The position numbers and the translations under genes were made by a program. Below, piece by piece: positions 1-11,292 of a DNA stretch of 64,000 bases. Under the pieces are notes generated by a model that was given only the letters and a program-made list of their open reading frames with translations, was not told the DNA's origin and did not search any database. Positions within the stretch are counted from its first letter, which is position 1. Every line of letters begins with the position of its first letter. The DNA is from Termitomyces sp. T153 (taxonomy: Eukaryota; Basidiomycota; Agaricomycetes; Agaricales; Lyophyllaceae). The stretch lies in the NCBI GenBank assembly GCA_018296165.2, contig JACKQL020000024.1, forward strand, positions 620,001 through 684,000. The letters are read 5' to 3'.

Positions 1-735
1 GTAGTGGTAGGCATAGGAGCTGTGGTTCTCGTATCAGCGGTGACGGTTTTTTGGGTTAAAGTACTTGGCAATGGAGGTACTGATAGTGTAGGCAAGCGTG
101 TAGATGTCAAAAAGTTTGAGCTCGCTGAATTCGTCGCGATGCTCCCAGTCGACGTCCTGGTGCCAGTTGCAGGAGTCATTGAGCTACCGCCTCCTTGGCC
201 TGGAAAGAAAAGACTAGGAATACCAAGGCCGAAGGATGCACACTCTGCCTCGAGTTCTTGAAACACAATGACATGGGAGTCGGAATTAAGTACACATCGT
301 AACGCAAGAATGGAGCAGCTCACCATTTATCACCGTTTGGGCACTCGAAAAATCTGTCAAGTTGATAGCACTACCAACGCAGACGAAACAGTTGAAAAAT
401 TCTGTTTCAAAGTTAGCTGTGCAGCATTGCTGCGGGGAACAACTCTTCAATTCAGGCAGAATTGGATCAGGCAAACAAGCTTGACGGAGAAGGCTCAAAC
501 TCACACTGGCTGAGTCTGCCAGGGTAAGAGGAGACTCGCAGATCGATTGGCATTGGCTTGGTACATTGGGAATGTCAGCTTGCCGAGTTCTTAATCGGAC
601 CGTAGGGTGTCCTATCTGCTCAACGGCTATGTTCGTACTGCGGGCCAAAGTGTATGCAGAGCCCAAGAGAGCAAATAGGACCGTCGTATAAAGAATCTTC
701 AGGGTATTGGCCCTAGTCTGGCAGTTGGAGACCAT
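1..735 (-). CDS. Secreted eight-cysteine CFEM-like, Ser/Thr-rich surface protein (3'-partial)
   Basis: Minus-strand gene running off the left edge. Predicted exons are 735-505, 444-324 and 256-<1, with GT..AG introns of 60 and 67 nt. The ATG at 735 is chosen because the next codon upstream is TTG. Residues 1 to about 31 form a signal peptide (hydrophobic core ILYTTVLFALLG, small residues before the likely cleavage). A cysteine module follows: CQSIC, then CSPQQCC, NCFVC and a last Cys, eight in all. After it comes a Thr/Ser/Pro-rich stretch that would be O-glycosylated. Exon 2 is 121 nt, the same as in the neighbouring paralogue at 1574-2474. Spacing resembles CFEM proteins (fungal haem-binding or surface proteins), but I cannot confirm family membership. 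The GPI signal expected at the C-terminus lies outside the window. Likely cell-wall or membrane-anchored; function unknown. Confidence 0.7.
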
Positions 736-1573
736 CAAGGGAATGATGATGGGTAATGGTCAGGAATTCGAAGTACCCTACATTGGGAACATCTAACAGC
801 TATAAATCCATGAGCCGGAATGGAGAACGTGTGGGAAAAAAGACTCCGTGTGAGTGCTCTCAAAGAAGACGCTCGTGATCATCGGAGCAAGAGTTTTTGG
901 AAGCGTTTCGAACTGGCCCACGGTCCTGTCTAAACCCGTGACAAACTTGAGTTTAAGTACCATTATCATGAACTCGTAGTATGTTCTGCCCCAAGAGCTG
1001 CTCCTTATGTATATATCTATTGCTCTACCGTTCCCTGAGTAGTCGACGGTGTAACCGGAAAGGGTGACTAGCCTGTTTCCCTACAATTTGTCGAATGACT
1101 CGAGCTGGTCGACACAACCGAGTCTGCATGGAAAATGACTCTCGAAGCTTGAAGCTTTGAAAGCCTGCTCGAATACGATCGTATGAGAAGGCTATGTGTG
1201 TCGCAAGTGATGAACCGATGGAATTGGCCAGATCGGAAGTATTTAATTGATACGCGAATCCCGGTGGGAACCCAACTGTATGTCTATCATCCAGATATTC
1301 CACAACATATCTGTGGCATCGCATTGCACATCCTGTGCAGAATGACAATACCCATTGTAAGGTGTATTTTCCTCAGTAACACTGATTTGAGAGCAACCTA
1401 TTCGTCAATTCGTATAGTCGGTTGCAGACAATTAGACAGTACGGAAAAAGTTGGTATACACAGAAGAAAACTGTTGTTATTTGCTAGTATACTTCGAACT
1501 AGAGTCTTTTTCAACTATAATTCGAGAACAAGGGATATATATATCTTTCGACTCTCCTAGTGCAATCCACTCG
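736..1573. other. Intergenic region between the two secreted-protein genes
   Basis: Carries the upstream region of the left gene and the 3' side of the right one. Open frames here (for example 1025-1348 minus) have no signal peptide, domain or intron pattern that I recognise, so no gene is called. Confidence 0.5.
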
Positions 1574-2474
1574 TTAAAGATATCCGATAGCCACAATCAC
1601 GAAAGCGAGAGTGACAGCCCACGCAAAGGACGTGGAGACTCTCAATGTAGGCACCCCGGCCGTAGTACTAGCGGATGCAGGAGCCGTGGTACTGGAAGAT
1701 GCGGAAGCTGTGGTACTAGCAGATGCGGGAGATGTGGTACTAGCAGATGCGGGAGCTGTAACGGTTGAACCAGTGGAGACGGTTTGTTGGACAATTGTGC
1801 TTGAAGGTATAGATCCTGATGGCATAGGTAGCTGTAGAGATGTCAACAAGCTTAAGCTTGCTGAACTGGTCACTGGACTATTGACCGACGACATGCTAGC
1901 GGGTGTCGGGGTAGTAAACATGCTAGTCGCAAGGGACGTTAAGCTACCGTCTCCTTGGGGTAACAAAGTAAGAGTGGGAATATCAATACCGACGTCTGCA
2001 CACGCTTGCTCGAGTTCTTCAAACACAATGCCATGAAAATAAGAATTACTCCATCGCAAGGGAAGAATAAACATGTCACCAGCTCACCATTTATATTCAC
2101 CTGAAAAATCGTGAGGTTTGTCAAACTAAGAGCGTTGCTAACGCAGACGATGCAGTTGAAATATTCTATTTCAAACATGGTTGTACAGCATGTGAACGTG
2201 GTGCAGACCTTTTATACAGGACCACTTGACATCAGGTGGAGAATTAGTTAGCAAAGCTCAAGCTTACATCGGCTATGATGCTATTAGGAGTATCGCAAGT
2301 CGATTCGCACTGACTTGGTACAGCTACAACGCCATTTTGCCGAACGCGTAACATAGCCATATCATCAGGGTGGCCTATCTGCTTGACGGTTATGTGTGTA
2401 CTGTCAGGACGAGCCGACGTGTACGCAAAGCCCCAGAGCGTTACAAATACAGAAAGTATGGCGGTATGCAGCAT
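1574..2474 (-). CDS. Secreted eight-cysteine CFEM-like protein with Ser/Thr/Ala repeats and GPI-type tail
   Basis: Three exons are predicted: 2474-2268, 2208-2088 and 2016-1574, with introns of 59 and 71 nt; the product is 256 aa. The ATG at 2474 is used because an upstream in-frame TTG at 2510 is not a normal fungal start. The signal peptide begins MLHTAILSVFVTLWGFAYTS. The cysteine module reads CESTC, CTTFTCC, NCIVC and ACA, eight cysteines with the same spacing as the gene to its left. A long Ser/Thr/Ala region follows, including an 8-residue tandem repeat. The C-terminus is hydrophobic (WAVTLAFVIVAIGYL), as expected for GPI-anchor addition. This fits a GPI-anchored wall protein. It is a tandem duplicate of the gene at 1-735 and resembles the gene at 39641. 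The ligand is unknown; CFEM relatives can bind haem, but that is only an analogy. Confidence 0.78.
1660..1765 (-). repeat. 24-bp in-frame tandem repeat in Ser/Thr/Ala region
   Basis: The marker GTGGTACT (plus strand) recurs at 1686, 1710 and 1734, with variant copies at 1662 and 1758, giving a 24-bp period. On the coding strand this is an 8-residue ASTTAPAS-like unit. The period keeps the frame, so copy-number change would alter stalk length without breaking the protein. Confidence 0.85.
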
Positions 2475-3204
2475 TGTCAAAGTAATTGGTCCGGAAGTTA
2501 GTGTGGACAAGGGTGATGGTGAAGGCCAAGAAGTGCCCTACACGTGAAATCGTACCGTTTGGACCTATGAACACTGGGCCAAGGGATGATGAACGCGTGG
2601 AAAAAAATCCACGATTCGCTAGCCGAAAGTGGACATTTCTCATGGCGCGAAGAACAGCTCATTTACTTAAGTAGATGTTGATCATGGCAGTCTTCGAACC
2701 GGCTCACAAACTATGGGCAAAGAGGTTAGGATGATAATAGATGAGTGGGTACCGATATAATAGGATGATCTTTGTCAGGAGTACACTGAGTCATCCTGTG
2801 ACATTGTCAGACCATCATTCAGCGAGGGTTAGCATGAGTGACGACTCTAGAAGTCTACATACGTGAGATACTATACCGAATGTACACGCCACTAAGTATC
2901 TTTTATGAGTCGATCTTCGAAAGACTTGAGTGGTAAGTGAAGACTCTAACAAGTAATATATCAGTCAGTCGCCTTTTGGTCTACAAATACATTTTACCTG
3001 AAATGCGGTGGTACATAGAGCAGAAGTTATTGTATCGTCAAGGTAATAATGAGAATGGTAAATAATGGTAAGTGCATGCCTGAGTTGACGAACCGAGTTT
3101 ACAACCGGCATTAGCCGTCTTCTCATCAGGCGGATCAAGTAAATTCTCAGTCCGCGGTTCACCCACCTTTTCAGTCCTCAACAAAGTCCGAATCTACAAT
3201 TGCG
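2475..3204. other. Divergent intergenic region
   Basis: Separates the minus-strand secreted-protein gene from the plus-strand Tad2 gene, so it should hold both promoters. I see no further gene, RNA or clear repeat. Confidence 0.5.
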
Positions 3205-3966
3205 ATGACCGAGTTCTCGGTGCATCTCGAGTGGATGAAAGAGGCAATGAAGATGGTAAGTGATACCTTTAATTGACCATTAGCCTGAATAACGATCAAC
3301 AGGCAGAAGAGGCACTATATGGTGGTGAAGTGCCTGTAGGTTGTGTTTTCGTAAGGGATGGAAGAATCATAGCCCGGGCAAGGAATAGGACAAACGAACT
3401 ACGTAACGTATGTACACTTTTCAATTTTGCAAGTCAACCTTGAGTATATCGTAAATGTAGGCGACACGACATGCCGAACTTGAAGCCATCGATAGTATTC
3501 TATCCGATAAGGTACTTACACCGGTTGTTTCAAAATATCCTCTCTCTACGACTACATTGTATGTGACTGTGGAGCCTTGCATGATGTGTGCTTCTGCCCT
3601 CCGCCAGATGGGTATAAGAGAAGTCTTCTATGGCTGTGGTAATGACAGATTTGGGGGCTGTGGAAGTGTTCTGGGGGTGAACAAGGAGTCAGTACCAGTA
3701 TACCTTCATAAAAGTATTTGGTGAACTAATGTTGTCGGAGCAGAGTAGATCATCCCGTTCATCCTTCTTATAAAGCAACAGGAGGCTATATGAGGGAAGA
3801 AGCCATTATGATGTTGCGTCGCTTCTACATCACAGAGAACACAAACGGTGGGCGCGATGATTTGCTGAAAAAGTTAACTCAATCATCTGTTATTACAGCT
3901 CCGGTACCAAAATCAAAAGTGAATCGCATTTTAAAAACAGAGATATTGCCCGAACCTATTCCCTAA
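3205..3966 (+). CDS. TAD2: tRNA-specific adenosine-34 deaminase catalytic subunit (Tad2/ADAT2)
   Basis: Four predicted exons (3205-3255, 3303-3407, 3461-3687, 3744-3966) give a 201-aa protein with consistent phases. It converts adenosine to inosine at the wobble position of tRNA anticodons, normally as a heterodimer with Tad3. The zinc-dependent cytidine-deaminase fold is visible. HAELEAI supplies the zinc ligand His56 and the proton-shuttling Glu58; PCMMC supplies Cys92 and Cys95. Further family landmarks are [10 protein letters not shown] near the N-terminus and [16 protein letters not shown] after the PCxxC motif. The last exon encodes the [16 protein letters not shown] segment typical of eukaryotic Tad2. 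The start ATG at 3205 puts the first helix ([16 protein letters not shown]) at the N-terminus. The length is near the family norm, and no defects are seen. Confidence 0.92.
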
Positions 3967-4030
3967 AGAGCATACGGAGGAGCATCAATGGATATCAACC
4001 ACCGATGCTGGGAAAGATAGGGCGGCGGCG

Positions 4031-4850
4031 ATGCTGCACCGAGGGTTTGGGGAAGTGAAGATAATGAGGAAACGCTTAGAAAGTAAGAGGGATCACACGG
4101 TGTTCAAGGCCGAGTGCGTAAGTCAAATGATGGGGGGGGGGACTGTTGAGGAAGGAGCTGAAGAGACTGAGGCAGGAGACGAGTGGAGCAGGTTTCGTTA
4201 CGTTATGAAAGCAGATATGCTCGCCCTTCAAGCTTCGAGATCCAGTGCCGGAGACAGGTCGGTATCCTCGTCGACGGATTTTGGGACGGAATTCCAAATC
4301 AGGAGGATCGACTCTAACGTGAACGTAAGGATTACTGGACCCCGGAGGGAGCATCTGAACCGGCGATCATCATATATCGAACAGTCATCGAGACTACGGA
4401 AGGATTAAAGCGGTCGACCCCAACATCAAAGCAATCATACAGTTTCTCGCAGAACTCCCGCGCAAGTACGCCTCGCTACTCGCACAGCTACGCACCGGAC
4501 ATTGTCCTCCAAACTATTCAGACTCGAAAGGGCGGTCACACCAGTTTGCGCAGCGTGCGGCGACGCGGCAGAGACGATCCACCATTTCCTGCTGGACTAC
4601 CGACATGATGGACAGAGACACGAGCTCTACGAGGACAGGACACCCTTACCAGACACCTTCAGCTCTCCCCTAAGCGACCAACAGTCAATGAGAGCCCTAT
4701 TCACGCGACGAGAAGATTCGAGAGACCCGACGATTACCTCGGAGATTGGGGTCGACTCTACCTGAGCAAAGAGGAAGAAGAGGACGAAGTAGTAGCCGCA
4801 AAGTGGGCTGCGAACACAAGAAACATCATATACCATACTCATCTACTTTA
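4031..4850 (+). mobile_element. Decayed LINE 3' fragment (RNase H to C-terminal zinc motif)
   Basis: Several frames must be joined to read it. A frame near 4100 contains DHTVFKAEC, like the VFEAE motif around the RNase H catalytic glutamate. Around 4410-4500 another frame reads LPRKYASLLAQLRTGHC, a segment common just after RNase H in basidiomycete LINEs. From 4502 a third frame reads CAACGDAAETIHHFLL, the C-terminal CxxC..HH zinc motif. Frameshifts between these pieces and the missing reverse transcriptase show a dead, 5'-truncated copy. A similar domain order exists in the full-length element at 23.1-29.7 kb (LLTQLRMGH, then CPYCQGITVETVAHFL). Borders and target-site duplication were not found. 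Confidence 0.72.
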
Positions 4851-5261
4851 TTTTACTTACAGACTTGCCTCATTCAGGCATGATACGGTCACCGGTCCGA
4901 TTCCAGACGCAAATCGAGTGTTCACGGAAGTGACCTCAAACAGTCTCGATTGACCTAATCACAGGCGGTATACGTACAGAACTCAGCGCAATAGTAATAC
5001 CTGACATGAGGCATCGCCCCAAAAGGTTCTGGGAAATTAAAAAAAATCACCGACGCTCGAGTAAATTTTCGCCACTGCCAATGCCTGGCGTCGTGACCGT
5101 CGAAATGCTTTCAGATTGCAGAAAGCACACACCGGCATGATGTAGACTCCGTGAACGTCGTACATACAGTATCCGTTCCGCAGTTGTCATTACAATACGC
5201 ATCTATGAAATCGCCCACCGAGAATGACCGCTACAAGTGATGAAACGAGAAATTGTCCAGC
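4851..5261. other. Intergenic, no gene seen
   Basis: Lies between LINE debris and the 3' end of the minus-strand peptidase gene. The first part may still be LINE 3' sequence. No RNA gene or repeat is recognised. Confidence 0.45.
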
Positions 5262-8200
5262 TTACTTGCAATCTTTCCAAACTAAACCTAAAGACTGAGC
5301 AACAAATCCCCATTTGTCTGCTGCTTCTTTGATCCTAAGAGATCGATGTTAGTGTATCATTGTAATGAACAACTGAAAAGTCGGGATGGTACCTTTTCTC
5401 AGTAGATTTACCAGCCCCGTGCCCAGATTTTTTGTCGACGCGTAAGAGCAAAGGATGCGGGTTATGAGGCAGGGTATATTGTAGAGTCGCCGCGAGCTTG
5501 AAGGAATGCATAGGGACGACACGATCATCATCTATAGAAAACTAGAATGAACACAATCAAGACGTCTGGCTGGTTTCAACTTACGGTCAGCTGTCAGTAA
5601 CAAAGTCGGCGGCAATACCCTATCTGTAGGGACGTTGTGTATTGGAGACAGAGGGTATATGAAGTCAAAATCCTCGGGTTTGTCAGGGTCGCCATAATCA
5701 GAGGTCCACGCCTTCCCTACACAAGTTCATGTCGAGTTCAATATCCTGATCAAACTTGTCACATCAAAACCCACCAATAGTGAATTTGGAGAACTGGAGT
5801 GAAAGATAATCAGCCTTTTGAGCAAAATCAAGAGAGATAAAAATAGTACCTTGAGAAGATCCATGACTCCTACTTCTGCTACAGCAGCACCAAATGTGCC
5901 TTCAGGTGCACGGTTGATACAGGCTCCAACAAGCAAGCCTCAATACACACATCTTAAGCAAAATACACGAGACGACAAGAACAAACTCACCTCCGTTCGA
6001 TCCGCCATTAATTGCCACCTTTCCTGCTCCGGCATACTTGTTTTTGACAAGATGTTCCCTAACAGGCATGAATCTTATAAATCCTTGTTTACACCTCGAA
6101 GTTACTTTGGATACTCACGTTGCCGCAATGAAATCATCAAACACATTCACCTATTGATTAGCCGATATGAAATGAATGAGATCAATGAGCGTGAATAATG
6201 CGACATTTTCGTAAGGGCAGACGGACCTTCTTTTCCCTGGTTCCTGCTTTGTGCCAGTCTTCGCCAAATTCTGCGCCACCTCTGATGTTAGGTACCGCAA
6301 GGATTGCACCATATGTTTGCAGAAAAGTAAGGATAGTGGGACTAAAGAAGGGATTGATCGAGATGCTGAAACCTCCATATCCTATGACGAATAAAGCGAA
6401 AGTAATTATTAGTCAGACACAATGTCAAACTTAGTCTTTCAAAGAGGCTTTACCGTATTGGATCGCAGGCGCGGTACCGTCAAATGGAGTTGTTTTATGG
6501 CGAACAATGAACATCGGAATTTGGGTGCCGTCCTTGCTCTCGTACCATATCTACGTCGAAGTGTAAGGAACGAGAATGATCGTAGGATAGAACATACTTG
6601 TTGAGACTCGAAGTCATTAGGATCGAGGCCATGAACTTTTGTTGTCCTATAAATGCTCCAACGTTGCTCTTCGTGTGCCGTAAAGTCGTAACGCGCCACC
6701 GTTCCTGGAGTGTTAAAGCTAGTCATGGACACAAAGAAATGAGGTTGACTTCGTCGGGTAGAGATGGAGGCGGCGCCGACGAAATCAGGTGCTAGACGAG
6801 CGAGTTGAGCACCATTCTTTGCATATAGATAGATCTCGTCCTTGACCTAATGATTCCTGAGTCAAAGATATCGGATGTTAGAAAAGAGGCGCACATTCCG
6901 CTTGTAAACGGTGACGAAAGTATCCTTGTTGACAAAGTCAATATTGACGAGATTGGCATCCTTGATCTCCGGGATGAGGTCGGCGAAGACCGGTTTTTCC
7001 TTGGAGACATCGATAGTTATAACTTTGTATTGGGGTGCATCTGCATTAGTCTTAACATACAACAATGAGCCTTCAGTCGCGATGCTGTCCGCATATCAAA
7101 ACACAGATGGATAACATTTGAATCTTCGGAACGTACATGTGATATTCGCTTTCAAATTGGTTGATGATTTTGTTCCATTTGATGTTAGGACCAATATCAT
7201 TTTCACTGAGGTCAGCAATCCATAACAGGTTTCTCTTCAGAGATGTCAGCTGGAGTAAACATCTTGTGAAAGGCACCTACATGAGAACTGTCTTTGGATG
7301 TATACAATATGATGTATTTGCCGTCATCAGTAATATCCACGCCCCACATCCATTCCGGATTTGTTTTATCGCTGTGAATCAGAATATCATCCGCTGAAGT
7401 AACGGTCAGTTTCTCTTGGAGTAAACTTTCGATAGTGTACTTACACTGGTTTGTTCCCAACCTATGGTAGTAAACCATGGCATCGACATCACCGGATGTT
7501 TCGATTCCATTTTTCACTTGTTTTGGAGCAGGATAACGCTTCAGATACGATGTAAAAAGAGTCTCAGTAGCCATATCACAAAGTATACGTACCTGATAGA
7601 AAAAGCCCTTGGAATCTTTGGACCATTTGATGGACGAAAATTTGACATGTTCGATAACATCTGGGAAGCGTTCGTCGTCCTTTCCGGATGCTTTAGCGAC
7701 CTCCGACAGAGGAGAATCCGTAGACCGGACGAATATCGTTGAAAAATCGCTTCCCTTGAACCGCTGGTCAATTGACAGTGTATACACGGCGAGACATCAA
7801 CATACGGAGTATGAGATACCATAAGCAAAGTATTTTCCACAATCTGAGAAGTCATATATCGTAAGCGCAGCGGTGCCATCACTGGTCAGCAGGTTGGGCT
7901 ATGAAGCAGACTATCAGTCTCACGTCTTGTCAGATACCAAAACCAGGCTCACGTCAAAAAACACCTCTTCGTCTCTGCTATCTCCATGAGAAAAATCTGG
8001 CAGAGTATTTCCTCTGGATCTATATAGAGCTATGAAGACGAGTCTTAGATGTTATTCCAAAGGTTCAAGTCTGAACTTACTCGATTGGGGCTGTAGACCA
8101 CTATTATAGAACCAGTACCAGCGTCCATCATCGTAAAGCGTCGGAGCAGAGAACTAGAAAAAGTAAATACAAGTAAGGACAAAAATGTGTGCCGCGCACC

Positions 8201-8538
8201 TTCGCATAGTCCATGTTCGAACGGAAAACATCTTCTAGCCTTTGTCTATCGGAGTTCTTGTCTAGATAAGTTCTCGTAAAAGTCTCTTGAGATGTTGTCC
8301 ATTTATCCGTTTCGTCAGAATATTCCTCTAACCACTGGTACGGGTCCGACACGCGGACCTCGCCCTTCATAGCACTTTTGTACAGATCCACATGGTCTGA
8401 TCGACGGGTCGGAGGGTATGAATTTGGCGTCCAAGGCGTCGGAGTCATGGTTATAGTAGATATGGGACGAGACAACAGAAGAGCGACGCGTCGAGGTTGG
8501 TACAGAGACCGGAATAAAGCGAGTAATGGACGTTTCAT
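5262..8538 (-). CDS. Prolyl oligopeptidase (S9A family serine peptidase)
   Basis: Minus-strand gene of more than ten small exons, ending with TAA at 5262-5264. It cleaves short peptides after proline. The order is that of S9A enzymes. An N-terminal segment ([28 protein letters not shown]) is followed by a beta-propeller region ([58 protein letters not shown]), then the alpha/beta-hydrolase domain. Catalytic residues are visible: Ser in GGSNGGLLVG (codon 5998-6000, next to an intron), Asp in ADHDDRVVP (across an intron) and His in KSGHGAGK. The first ATG (8538) adds an Arg-rich leader, [17 protein letters not shown]; an internal Met31 at about 8448 would give the usual cytosolic start. No precursor-peptide or cyclic-peptide genes lie beside it, so a housekeeping (POPA-like) role is more likely than toxin maturation. 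Confidence 0.9.
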
Positions 8539-11292
8539 GCAAGGTAACCTTTATGGAGTCAAGCGGATACCTTTAGGTAAGCAGTTTGTGAGTTTCGGGT
8601 CCCCTTCTTCTCTTGTGAGTTCCCTTCTTCTCTTGAGGTCACTCAATATCGATTTACAAATCGATGGCTTTTGCGCCCCTAAAAGAAACGTGCCACAAGC
8701 CACAAGGCCACAAGACATGCTGATGATCTTCTGACCACGTGTAGTTCCCGGCTGAAGTCTAGGATTATTTGACCAGTACACTGGTTTGTGGAATGCGGAA
8801 CGAGCCGAGGGAAATGACCGGTCCGACCGGAAAAAAATTGCAATTTCAGTTGCATGAGTGCCTGAACTCATAGTGCGGCGCTTCTGTTGAGTATAACTCA
8901 AACATTCAATATTAAATGGCTCACCTGGAGGCAATTATACTTACCTGCACCCCAAAAATCTCCCTGCTGCCAACTGACATATCAAGCTGAAATTAAATTC
9001 CATGACAGAACACGGGTTTGAGGATGAAATTATGTCAACAGTGCCTTCAATAATTGCTAACTATGGCTGACGACCTGCTGACGACCCCGTTTTTGGATTT
9101 TCCTTTTTTTGACGCTGGTGCCAGCAATACTTAAACTTATGATACTCCCGGCCTACAAACGTAATGCTTTGTGGTTTTATGGTGTCTGGAAACGGATGAA
9201 CGATTGAGATTGTCTGTAAGACTGCTTGGCGGGACACCACAGGTGAACTGAATTCTTTGTGTTCGGTGCGGGACAAAACATCTTCAACGGACTGTTATAC
9301 AGTAGCCAAAAGCCTTGATCTCTTTGTCGTAATACGAAGCTCTCGAGGTTCTTCTACCTGTCTCTCCCCTGGATCATCTTTCTGCCCAACTGGATACATA
9401 GATACATATACACACATTCCATTCTTTCGCGAGCTTATCGCGCAATCTTATCAGGCCTCGAGAACTTTATGTAATTCAAATGAGCTCCGAGAAGCCTCCA
9501 CCCCCAATTTCCGAATAGTCACTTTCTTGCTTTAGTTGGATCGGCAGGAAGGACTTTTTTCATATAAGTCGATGAACTAGCGAGAGAAGCTTTTAATGTC
9601 CCGACCTTCCGACTTACCACACTATCTTCCAAAATACCTAATAACTATTCACGATAATTCCCCGTCAGGACTTAGACTTACTGCGCGTTGGATACTCCCA
9701 GTGGATCATACGGGAGATGTGGTGAGATTACTTGCTGATCTCTCAGAGACTCACGATCGTGGCCACAGGATAAAGGAGTGGAGAACAAAACTTGTTTCAA
9801 GCGAATGCTGGCTGGATATATCACGAATGTAGCATTTTCAACGCTCCCACGTAACGATAATTTCCTCTCAAAGTATCCATTAGGTATGTTTAAGGTACAT
9901 TCTGGCCGGGAATCAGCTGACCAGACGTGTTATCATAAATAGGAAATATACTGGTTCACTGTACCCAAACAACGAGGATTCAAGTGCTGAGATAGGATGA
10001 GTACTGTACAGGAGCACAAGAACAGCTTGCGAAATTGGGTGTCTTGATTCGAAGAGGGCATCCCGTGAACGAGGGAAATAGAAGACTCCCATCCTTCGGA
10101 CGCTTCCCACAACCTTGCGTTCCTTCCTTATCATTTCAGTGATGAAATATTTCTTTCCGTACAATCTACCGAGGATCGTCCATGAATGTCAAGTTTTCTC
10201 GTTGCAATCAATGAAATCCTACGTACTGCACGGTTCCTCTCACGCGTGCAACCTAGATTGCAGTTAGATTGTGCCGCAGATGACACAGTACGCCACTGGG
10301 GCCAATCGCGAACGAGATGTTGGGCGTGTCCATGTAACATGGTTGAGTGTGACAATCCTTTCTTTGGAACGTTAGTCGAGGTCCAAGCACTAGTAAGCAT
10401 CGACTTGCGAATCTTGAGAGTGGCGTAAATTGAAATAAAGAAAAGAAAGGTAATAATACTTATAGTGTCTTACTGACTATAGATGCCTCAACTTGGAACG
10501 TCAAACTATGTTACTGCGAATAGCTGATCCCTGCCTTCAGGCTCTCCAACGTCACACAAATTATTCGGGCGGAGTGCCGCATGGAAATTCCAAGAACGTA
10601 AAGATGATCAATTTGTACCTTCAAGCACGGAATCTTTTGATCATCTGGACCATTGATACGGGAGCCGGCATCAAACTATACACTACAAAGAGCATCAAGG
10701 GAAGCGTTCTTGGAAGATACACTTGTGAACAGTAATTGTGAGAGAATATGTATGTGCACCATCATGCCCGGACTAAGTGCTCAAGTATTTCCCAAATCAT
10801 ATCTGGCGATGATTTCTGGCACCCGCGGTCCTCATAAGTTCTTCCTCCTGCCATTTGAATGCAACGTTGTCAGTAAGCAATGATTGCTACACTTATATAC
10901 TCATTTCTGAGCGCGAAAGGATACGTGCTCACTGCTGGCTCGAATCGGAGGGCCCCCTGAGGCCTTGGACCCACCAATGTCCGTCTACATGTTACAATCC
11001 GATAACGGGCTCGAACATGAGGTAGAAAATGTATCAGGTCCTTCCATTTGCTTACTTTATATACACGACAGAATCCAGCTACAGATGACAAGTACTTAGT
11101 GATCACTGACTCTGCAATGTTCTATGTACAATAACAATCAACTTTGTCATGTCACATGATTCTCCACGCCCGAAGTTTCCGTTGACGTCGTTCAACGTTG
11201 GCAGTGAACTGTAACCGAACGACCCTAAGTTTTTTTTTCTTTCATCGGGCCCGGGGCTTCCAGGTCGTTCGTTCTGACGGCTAGTTGCTGGT
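8539..11292. other. Long stretch without a supported gene
   Basis: Open frames at 9596-9832 (begins MSRPSDLPHYLPKYL), 10186-10428 and others are short, overlap frames on the other strand, and match nothing that I know. A small intron-rich gene around 9.6-10.4 kb cannot be excluded. The part next to 8539 should contain the peptidase promoter, and the part before 11293 the carrier promoter. No transposon or tRNA signature was seen. Confidence 0.4.

Noticed and set aside
5262..8538. Prolyl oligopeptidase as part of a ribosomal cyclic-peptide toxin cluster
   Set aside because: No precursor peptide, P450 or transporter genes nearby; the enzyme is also a normal housekeeping protein.
9596..10428. 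Possible small gene from short frames on both strands
   Set aside because: No consistent splice model or known motif; left as unresolved intergenic sequence.
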